Assembly: GCA_914767715.1 (NCBI GenBank)
Contig: OU612073.1
Location: 23,312,001-23,376,000, forward strand
Source of the DNA: Membranipora membranacea
Lineage: Eukaryota; Bryozoa; Gymnolaemata; Cheilostomatida; Membraniporidae
Direction of reading: 5' to 3'
DNA: 64,000 bases
The notes beneath the pieces are model-generated. The model saw nothing but the letters and a program-made list of their open reading frames with translations, ran no database searches and was not told the DNA's origin. Positions 18,902 to 29,300 of this stretch are shown here, in pieces. The position numbers were made by a program, and so were the translations under genes. Every line of letters begins with the position of its first letter. Within the stretch, counting starts at the first letter, position 1.

Positions 18902-20181
18902 CATATGCCTCAACTGATATTCTGACTCTCTGCTGATGACACAATCGTATCTTACACATACAGAGTAAAAGAATATGATTGAAACCAGAAACCGGAAAGA
19001 TGGGAAGTAAAATGGGACATGCATGGACTTGGAGTTTTACACGGTAAATTCCAGCACATCTTCTTCAGCAGGAAGACTTGCAAATTGGTTTGGAAGAAAC
19101 TCATCCCATACAACACTGCCACGGTCAAAACCACTCTTTTTTCATCAGGAGTTTTTCACTTTAGGAGGTTGAGTCCCTTGCCTACAGACAGCTTGTCAGG
19201 CCCCTTCTTGATGACGCCTGTTGTGTAAGTTATGACTCCCTGTCACCAAAACAAGAGACCTCCCTCAAAGCAGTCTAGAGGAGAAGAGCAAGACTGGTCT
19301 GCAGGATCGAAAAAAAGAAAGCCTTTTGTAGCACTTTGGATGGTGCATGCTAATGTCAAATGGAGAGACAGAAAACTGAAGATACTCCATAAGCTCTCAA
19401 CTTGTGTGAACAGCATCATCACCAAGCACATCCAACAGACCCCACTCAATTCAAAGACACCGCCATTTGAACCTACTTACAAATGTGTGGAGAAAAAAAC
19501 CTGTCAACATTTTTTCTCCATTAAAACTGTTAAAAACTGAAAAGCCCTCCCCATGTCAAGCCCCATACTTATCATACTTGGATATGCAGTGTAGCTCATA
19601 CTTACAGTGTACCAGTTGTCAGATTAGAAATGAACAAACTGGCTGAAACCGAACTGCTAGATCCATTGATAGTGATGTTTAATATGTTATAGTTCTGTTC
19701 TGAACTACATACCTTCTTGCTCATGCTCTATCCCCCATTATCTCATCATCATTGTTTGTGCCCAACAAAGAAATGCTGCCCAAGAAGTTTTAGTCTTCCA
19801 AACATGTCCATCCAGAACAAAACGGGGTTGGCAAAAATGGTTTATCCGGCCTGCCTGGATGAGCTATGAATGCCTGGAGAGTTGGGTCATGTCTGGCTAG
19901 GACATAATGATATCAGTGCAGCCAGGCAGACATAATTTGTGTTCGTGGATGATCGCTGTGTCTAGAGTCAGAGGCAGCTACATTGGCATAATAATGATTT
20001 AGCATCACTGGCCTTCGCTACTAGATGTAAATTTAGACTCTAAGGCTTGCTGTACCACTGAGCACCTGAGAATTGGTTTTATAGAATGGGTTTTTCTGTA
20101 ATGATATAAGCTTGAGGGCTGACATTCTGTGAATATGTGAATATCCTACAATGTGTTATTTCATTTTACCAGTAACAGAAG
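18902..20181. other. Intergenic region upstream of MRPL51
   Basis: No supported gene. A 102-codon frame at 19232-19540 is lysine-rich but has no recognisable domain or splice partners. The MRPL51 5' region lies at the right end. Confidence 0.4.
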
Positions 20182-21448
20182 ATGTCTGCAGTTTGTCAGT
20201 CGATATTGAGATGCCTCCCTCGTATTGTATCGAAAGGCAGCAACTGGATACCAGCTTCGCATACAGCTCTCCCATATAACCTTACAGCACAAGTAAGATT
20301 AGCTTCTGCATCATCAAGTTCCGGCTCATCTTACAACTCCAGGACACCATATAAGGAGTTTACACCACCTTCTCCATATAAACCTAATACTCTTCCTACC
20401 AGATATGGCTATAAACAGAAGCTGTATGAAGGGGGTAAGCATTCTGATTTAGATCCATCGGCAGACAAACAAAACACTTGTAATAGTTTGCTCTTATAGT
20501 TAAGCACATCTTGGTCTAACTTGTAAAGCCGTCAGTAGATTGTTAGTCCATGTGGGTAATTTCTAATAAATTACTTTTTGGACAAAAAAGTCAGTGGGTC
20601 AGCTTAATTTATTTTCATACATATATTGTGTTTTTCATCTTTTCGTAGGACCGCTACCGAGAATTAACGACAAAGAGGTGAAGACAATACCTAAGTATAA
20701 CCCAAAAAACTCTTGGACCTCTGAGAAGGCCTTGTTTGGTCAGAATGACTATATAGGTATGTTGGGTTGTGGTGTGAGTTCTCATTTTTGACGAAAAGTT
20801 TTTAAGTAGTGATGACATAAAATGGTTGTGGCAATTTTCGAATGTGAAAAACTACATGTGAAAACATAATGCCAGACAGGCGTAGAGATTTCAACACTGT
20901 ATAACCATAACTGCCACAAATAAAGTATTTAAGTTCGCTTTATGTCTTTTTCGGTTCATGTCAACAAAATGCAAACTTTATTTGTTGAATAATGTATTTG
21001 ACAGCAAGAAGTTATCGTTCCTTTGCAGCCAGTTCATTCCTTTGAAAGACAACTCCAACCATTATGCTAAATGCTACTATTCTCCACATTTTAGTCTTTA
21101 TTTTATTTATGTTGACATATTTTCTGACCATCCCTCCGATCAGCATTAAGTGATTGATCGCTCGGGTTATTTTTCAGACATTGATAAATCTCCTCGGCTG
21201 TCAATATTGTAGATATATTTGGCGACGGTACAATAAGACCGTATCAGATGATGAACGGACCTGGTTGGCTCAAGGGATTCAGAGGTAACGAGTACCAGAG
21301 GACATTACGTCGTCTTAAGTTCACTGCTAGGAGACTCGAAGCTGCATATCCTAAAAAATATGCCGACCTTCACAAGAGACTGAGATATCTGTATAGAGAT
21401 AAGAATATGACCAGAAAGTCTCACACTATTATAAGTAAACGTACCTAA
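20182..21448 (+). CDS. MRPL51: Mitochondrial ribosomal protein L51 (mL51)
   Basis: Three coding exons, 20182-20434, 20649-20756 and 21213-21448, join in phase to 198 residues. The C-terminal core has the family pattern: PLPRIND, then W.SEKALFGQNDYI, GPGWLKGFRGNEYQR, and LHKRLRYLYRDKN. The first ~80 residues are rich in Arg, Ser and Pro with few acidic residues, as expected of a mitochondrial targeting region, and are longer than in vertebrate MRPL51 (about 128 residues in all). The protein is a metazoan-specific component of the mitochondrial large ribosomal subunit. The start is the first ATG after an acceptor-like site (ttttaccag). An AATAAA lies at 21635-21640. Tail-to-tail with the caspase gene. 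Confidence 0.9.
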
Positions 21449-21634
21449 GTCTCTGTTATATCAGACTCTTTTTTATACACACATAAGACACAAAACAACA
21501 ATGATGGCTGACAGAGGACAACAATGTATGAGAAATACCTCGTTGCTCACCAGATATACAGTCAATGCTGTGCACCTTCTCATCTGCTATAAGTAATAAG
21601 ATTCAACTGAAGTGATTATTGTTCAACTATCCTA

Positions 21635-21640
21635 AATAAA
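21635..21640 (+). promoter_or_regulatory. Candidate polyadenylation signal AATAAA for MRPL51
   Basis: Canonical hexamer about 190 bases after the MRPL51 stop codon. Confidence 0.55.
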
Positions 21641-21838
21641 TGTTACCCACGCCAATATGTATTTGTTGTTGATTTATGCAAACAATTCAGTTAGTTGACA
21701 TGCTCAATGGTTTGTCAATACCATAGTGTTGGAACCCAAAATATGAGTGAATCTTCTGTCTGTGTTGCATCATGTCTAGGTAAAAATGAGAGTAAGGCTA
21801 TCATTTTTGGTAGCTATATATGTATGTGATAGAATCCG

Positions 21839-24800
21839 TCAGCGACACTGTTTTGCAGGTGGGAGTATCAGTTTCTTCATAAGTAAACTTCTCATTTCCG
21901 GAATTTGCTTTTTAGTGTCTGGGTGTTTGTAGAACATCTCTGTCTTTGCTGCAGTTTCCATATCTGTTATGGTTGTTACACCGTCTGCTTTGGCAATTTG
22001 ATTTGCTAGAGCCCCGGTGTACGCTCCTCTTGTAGCAAATCCTCCAGTTATGGAGGACCGTAAGAGAAGTGTATGGGGACGACTTAGTTCTATAGTCATG
22101 CTTTCATTAGAGCTTCCCTCTTGAGCATCTAGGACACTTGAAAGCGGTGCCTGGTGTTCATAGTTCTGACAAGCCTGAATCACCACAATCTGTGAAAGAA
22201 AATACTAGTGCTAGTAAGTGCACTACAGTGTATCAGAAAGCCCAATATCAGTGATATGTGCAAGTAATGAGAATCTCATCCTCATAGCTGTTCTTTTGCT
22301 TATGATCCATTTGTATTTTAGGACAAAACAGGTGTGATTTGTATCATGGGGTGAGGTAATGGTACACCATTTCCATAAAATGGTTGGATACTGCTAACTA
22401 TTTTTAATGATAACGCCTAGTTTCAGCGTCTAAACTAGGTAACGCCCTAATATATTGCACTGTGCAAAATCAGTTCCTATTCAACGATTATACACTGGGC
22501 ATAAGTGTGAATAATCATGTTTATACCTTCATTATTCCACGATTTGATTCAGCGATTTGATATCATTGAACGAAGTCGAAACGTGGGACGCAGAAGCAAT
22601 GAAATATTACTGTAGGCGTAGTGGTTTTAAGTGCTCTGGATCAAGAAAGGAACTCTGTTCAAGAGCGTATACATTGTACAATGCTGAAACCTCAGAAGTG
22701 CCTGGCCTAAGGGACCAGGAAATATAAAAAAAAACAATATGACATTATCCAAGATTGGAGGGTCAGCTCCAGACCCTAATCGACTTAAATGTATGATGTT
22801 CCTTGACACCCATCTCATCTCCCTTATCTCCAAACTGGGACATTCTCATTCTGACAGTGTCTTAACAAAAAAACAATCCTCCAATGGCAATGCTATCCCT
22901 GATTACCCAGCTGTGGGTGCAGCGGCTACACTGTTTCTGGGACAGCTGAGATGCTGAGATGCTGATTTTACTACCAGGCATTAATCAAGTTGCGACAAAT
23001 TTACATTTTCCGGTCATGATGTAACAAGGATTATCTTTGTCCGAAGCAGTGAGCAAATATTCTCATGAATGACCAGACAGATTCACAGTGTAAACTCAAA
23101 TTTTTCAGTTAAATTGATTAATGGGGTTAAAGAGGTAGGAATCGAAGGGGGTGCACGGGGATTAATCATGTGAAGTGACAGGCAAGACCATTGGCTGATC
23201 AATGTAATTAGAGGCGGAGAATGGCCTTGGTCTCCGCCTCTAACAGCCAGTCCACGTTGCATTCTCAAGTGGTCAAGTGTGTTATGTAAGAAATTGTGAT
23301 TCGCAGACACCCATAAATAAAGTTGAATAGAAGCTATGATATAGCTATTGTTGTGTTGGCTCATCACACTTGGGATTATAGCGTTTAATTACAACGGTCA
23401 ATTTCAATCTTGACAACGGTATCTAGGCAACCTCTAAAACCATAAATCATAACGTCAAAATTGACCAATAAGAGCTCGTATATTTTGAAGCGGATGATTT
23501 GAAATCATCGGAACTGGGCAATTTCGTATGACATCAGTCATATTTTCACCACTTTCCAATGCCATTATTGGAATGAAAATTTATTGGGCATGTGTATCAC
23601 ACAATTCCGCATCAGCTTGTCTGATTCCCATTAAAAATAATTCACTGCTTCTCCTCTTAATTCCGAAAAAGCGGGAGGAATTTGAATGCTGCTAACCCCA
23701 TTTGAATTTGATATGGCTGGGTGATCGCTTTACATTGACTGGCCCTTATATACCGGTCGAGGCACTTTAAGCCAGGTTTATTACATAGCAGAGCTGTAAC
23801 ATGCTGTAACAGTCATAAGGGACAACAGTCAATTGAATAGTAGTACCATAATAATCCTAACAATAATTTATAATCTTTGCCTAAAAGACAACTTATGTGG
23901 TTATGGTCAACTTCAGGACAGCAACAAAACTCCACAAAAACCTGACATCATAATTATTGATCAGGAATCTACAGCTACAATCGCTGCTGCTCAAGAATTG
24001 AACAAAGTTAGGAAGAAAGTTGATGTTATGAAACACTATCAAGCAGCCAATCCATAGCACAACTTGTGCAGAATATGAACAGCACCGCTCAAGAAATAAA
24101 TTATGTTCAGTGTCTCACCATGAACCAGAGTAAAAGGGCTTAATAGTTTCATTTCTTGGGATTGCTGTGAGGGTATTGTACTAGTATAGAGACACTAGGC
24201 GAGATAGCATACACATCAAGGGGGTCGACGAACATTTTATTGGTTGTTGTACCAAAATTATCGCCCTCTTACATGTGTTGCGTAACTCTTCCTAGTTAGG
24301 ATAATTGGTATGGAAGTAATAATAATCTCTACAACTTGTGCTGTGACACTGTGTTTGTAATGATGCTGCAGGCTACATCATAAGGATAAATGGAGGCTCG
24401 TCGATTAGCTGGTTGGCTGTACGAGTCTTGACAAGAAAAGTGGTGCATAAAATGATGACAAACAAGTCTATACATAGAATGAGTGCGGTTAATAGTAATC
24501 AAGATTTCCATGTAGTGAAATGTAGTGCTGTGGTTTGCAAAAAATGTCAGCATCGACATTTCTAATGGGTAAAAAACTGCTAATAGGTAATTGCGACAGC
24601 ATTGCTGGATCTGAAAATTTAGCTGCATGAATCAGATCTATGATACTGATACAGGTATGCTACTGGAAATTATGTCACCTTCATCTGATAATCCCTCGTG
24701 CATCGATAAAAAAAGGAAACTAAAAACGAAGCCTGTTTATTATGGCCAAATCTAATTTCAGATGATGATCACTGGTATAACAAAGAATGTTTTTTCTTTA

Positions 24801-26357
24801 TTTTACAATAATTTATCGCAATCCAAGATGGAAGTTTTAGATTATGATGAGCTTTTCAGCTCCAGAATGAAAAGTAATCTCTGCTTGTTCTTTGAAATGG
24901 AACCAGAAATTATCCCTCATCTGAGTAAATTAAGTTAAGTCTGCATAATGCTCACAATAAAATTTGGCCTGACCTGCTCATGAGTCAACCAGTATGGCAT
25001 AGGTATGACAGTGTGTTTAAAAATCTGTCGCATTTATATTGTTAAAACTTGTATCGGAGCTGACAATAGGACTTCAGAGGACTTACGGGTATATTTTTGT
25101 TATTGCTAGGCAATACCTGGCTACTGACTTCGCTCATAGTTTACATCTCTGTCTGAATAATTTTATTATAATGACCTCATACAACATTCACTTAATCCCA
25201 TACAGGCACAGTGCCCTCACTTGTCATCAGCACGATACCTCTATTTTACCTTATCATAGCAGACAATAAACATAGCATAACATATCTATGCCAAAATGCG
25301 TACTGGTGTACCTTAGGTCAATTTATTGCTGTGATGAGAAACAGGCCTTTACTGTAGTTACCTGAAAAAACCACTGGGCAGTACATAAAAAAATAAAAAA
25401 TAATTCCGAGTAGGGTATCGAAAACTATGCCATCAGATACCTTACTACACTGACATGATCCTATGGAAACCCTGTAATTTTAGCTTTCTTGGAATAGGAG
25501 TTATTCCATGAATTCTGTCATCACTAATGATGTGCTCAATGCTACTGTCCCTTTTCCAAGGGAAGACAACTTGATGAAAATTGTTTATTTTCAAAGGCCT
25601 GGTAAGTCGCCTATTGTAATTATACAATGTAGGTATAACTTCATCTATTTATACAATCATTATCCCGCTTGGAATAAGCTCTGAGTAGGAACCGATTTTG
25701 CACAGTGAATTGAAATTTACTTCTGCTGGTATAGTACTAAGATATTATAACATCTCACAAGTGAAAGCATCACAAGTCACACCTCAGAAGGATATAAGAT
25801 AAAATATTAAAAACGATGTCAACTTATATTAGTCTGAGCCCCCCCCCCCCAGACTCTTTTGGCCACCGTCCGACGACCCCCCGCATTAAATCCATACTAA
25901 TGAATGAGAACAACTAGAAAATTCGAGCTTACCAGTGGTAGATGTTTGGGTAAAATGTTGTCAAGAATAGTCAATATATCTGTAATAGGCATCAAGGTAG
26001 AGTTCCTGCCAAGTAGAGCACCAGCTCTTCCGTGGGACATGATGCAGACAAGTAAAAGAGAGAGCTTGTCTGCCTTCTTGACTAGGCTGTCGTTGAATAT
26101 CTTCCTCAGCTCCAAAGCGCTTGACCACTGCTGTCGCGATGATGTAAAGCCGGCTATCTCTAAACTTTGATGCATCTTGTCAGCTTCCTGTATGCTGTTT
26201 TCTCTTCCATCTGCGTTGAATAATACTAACGCATGCCTCTCAGTTTCGCTTTGGCTATACGGTATTATGTATTGGTCACTATATTGGTCGAGCAGCTTTA
26301 TTTCTGATGCAGTAAGACTTTCTGTTTCGGCCAGGGTCTTTATGTGGCTGGCTCTCT
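21839..26357 (-). CDS. Caspase catalytic domain exons (secure part of the model)
   Basis: Exons 25933-26357 and 21839-22189 join in phase 0 so that ILDNILPKHLPL runs directly into IVVIQACQN. Both halves of the catalytic dyad are present and in the usual spacing (about 40 residues between MSHG and QAC). The pentapeptide is QACQN; the usual forms are QACRG or QACQG, so the final Gly is Asn. The small-subunit region has HTLLLRSSITGGFATRG, where other caspases have the substrate-groove strand. The 25933 exon opens with a phase that requires an upstream coding exon. Confidence 0.88.
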
Positions 26358-29300
26358 CTACAACAATAATAAATGATAAAATATGAATAACTATATGTAT
26401 GCCTCACTGTTACAATTGATATTCGCTAAAGATAACTTAAAAATTCACTTGGTACCTTGAACAATGGTTTGAGTTTGCTTTGTGTCATAGTACAAGCCTG
26501 AGTTTGGACTACTCAAGCATGGACTGGAGTGCAAGTGATGTTAGCTACATTGTGTGAAGCCTCACAATACTAGCCTTGTCACGCAGCCACGGGTTTTGGA
26601 TTTTTTTGTTTTTTGACCAAAAAAACCAAAACCCGTGGCCGCGTGTCAGGGCTAGGGTATCCAGACAAAATCCCGCAGCCAGAATCCCAAAACCAAAAAT
26701 CCCAATGGACAAAGTCCCGCAACCAAAGTCCCATAGCCAAAGTGCCAGAGTACAAAGTCCCAAAGACCAAAACACCAGAGCCCAAAGTCCCAAAGACCAA
26801 AGTCCCAGCCAAAGTCCCGCGGCCAAAGTCCCAATGACCAAAGTACCAATGACCAAAGTACCAATGACCAAAGTCCCAAAGACCAAAGTCCCAAAGTCCC
26901 GGGGACTTAATCCCGCTGCCAAAGTCTCAATGCAAAAAAAATTTAAATTTTGATTTCGAATATCAATTTGTTTTCCATATTAAAAACATTTTACATAACA
27001 TCTTAAGCAAGTTTTGTCTTCAATTATATTCTGATAATACACTTTCATAGTAGTTTTATATCATGCTCTCATTGTCTGTAGTATGTTTTCATTCAGGGTC
27101 AAAATTCGGCTAGTTTCTGGATGCATAAGGATAAATCATATGTCTACTCTACTCTAGTGGTTGAAAAGTATCAATAATAATGTTCTATCTAAGACCGTTG
27201 CCCCTTCATAGACTTCCAAACCAAAATATCTTATATTCCATCCTTAAAAGTATATTCTTGGCGTCGCCCTTTCACTATGGAGGGGGTATAACTCCACTAC
27301 TCAGCTAGGAGAAGCTGAATACTGTCCTGCTTGACGTTATAGACTTTAAATTGATCAGTTAACTATTTGCTGATGAAATTACTCATCTGGAACCCGGACA
27401 TGTAAAGTGTGGTTGTAGCTGAAACCTGCTTTAGACTTGGAACCCTAGCTCATTGAATCGGAACAGGCCTTGGACTCTGCACTGTACCTTAGAATCCTCT
27501 CATATATCGCGGCCTCTCAAGCCATGGAGAGTATAGTCACTATAGTCGGAAGGCAGAGGAAAGAGATTTAATTTAATTTAATATTAACTTTATTGAACCG
27601 GTCAATGCCGTTTAAAGCAAATAAAGACCATGTTAAAATAAAATGCCATCAATTATATTGATAAAAAAACACTTTTTTTGCACAGAGATGTTCTATACAT
27701 CGGGGTAGCTAGTTGTTCATGTCTAGTATGAGTAGTGGTGCTAGAGCTAGGGAAGTATTTGTGTAGTGGATGGTTAGGATTTAGAGAAAGCTTTCTAGCA
27801 TATCTCAGGCAGCACACGTCTGAGTAAACTGAAAGTTCAGTCAGTTGAAGGGCTTTTAATCTCTGGTCATAGTCTTCCATATATGGTAGAATAATTCTAA
27901 GGCACAGTTTTGCAGACGCTCTAACCTCTCTTTGTCTGACTTAGTTGTAAACGGGAACCAGCATTGGGCTGCATAAGATAGCGTAGATAATATCTTGCTC
28001 TGATAGAATAAATGATATAGACAATCATTTATTACAATCTGTTTATTACCACGATAACTTCAAACTAAAACACTTTACTCAGGCTATACTGATAGTCAAA
28101 AAACTCAAATGCAGTACTACAAATTCTTTTATGTTTTAGGCGTCATATTGATGCAGTATCCGGAGTAGAAGTACTGTCACGCAGTAATTTCACCCAATGT
28201 TTTGCATATGTATTTGTATTTTTGTTGTCATACTATCCAGAATTTTTCACATCATCCTCCCACTACTGTAAGATAAATGGACTGACGGCTCAATATTCGT
28301 GGTGATATAAGCTTAGAGAAGTTTATATACAAACATTCAAGGATGCAGCATCAGGCTTTTTTGTTTTATGAAAATGCAACATCCTTTGTAACAATCAGGA
28401 TTAAATTGCCCTCGTTTTGCATCAATAAAATGTCATATTTCTATGCTAGCATGTTTAGGTAGTGATCATAAATATAAACCCATAAATATTAAGTGTGGGT
28501 TTATATTTATGGTGGTGATTACAATTTTTAAATTATGAATTTGGAAACCAACTTATCTACTTCTAGATGTAATCAGCAGCTTATCAATGTCATATGTCAA
28601 TGTAAACCCTAAACACACTGTAGAAACGATTGCTCAGATTTCGATTATTTTTGGAGAATTTGTAGGATTCAAATATAATACACCTTGCACAACTAGTTCC
28701 TACAACCTTTGAACATTAAATTGAGCTTCTAGCTTTTCTCCGGAGGTATAACTCACCGATTGCTGAGCAGACAACTACATAACACAATAAAAAGCAAATC
28801 TATCGCAGAATTTACAAGAAGAATTTGATTTCTAAAAGGTCTCATCAAAGATAAGTAGAAATAACACTTTATCGAGATCTAGTCAAATGTTTCAAATGAA
28901 CCATAAAACACAGACCTATGTATTGTGTCTTTTAGATCCCCACGTTGTTCAATACAAAAGCACCAAGTTCAAACGATACCAAAAACCCAAAAACGGCACA
29001 GTCACTTTCAAATAGAACAGATAAGCTTGATTATGTCGCTATTGAACTCTATTCAACACATCGGTTGCCGTAATTTGCATGAAAAAGATTCTGCCCACCA
29101 CTTATAACCACATACTAACCACAGAAACCATATCGCACATAAATCCTGTTGATGTCCAAGGCCTCACATCGAAAAAATAATGCTTTAGATGTTAAGGGAC
29201 CTACCATAAATTACTGTGTTTTAAAAAGTTACCAAAACTGAAAAAATTAAGTTAAGAAATCAAAAATATATTTTCGTAACTCTATAGTATTTTGGACTTT

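Noticed and set aside
19232-19540. 102-codon lysine-rich frame
   Set aside because: No recognisable domain, no clear start context, lies in repeat-like intergenic DNA.
25880-25933. A missing micro-exon between the caspase His and Cys exons
   Set aside because: On rechecking, the donor leaves phase 0 and the next exon starts in phase 0 with IVVIQACQN, so none is needed.
25904-26170. Plus-strand frame of 88 codons
   Set aside because: Antisense shadow of the caspase exon.
26545-26953. Open frames of 125 codons on both strands
   Set aside because: They are translations of the 15-bp minisatellite (repeated PKSQ or LGLW units) and not genes.
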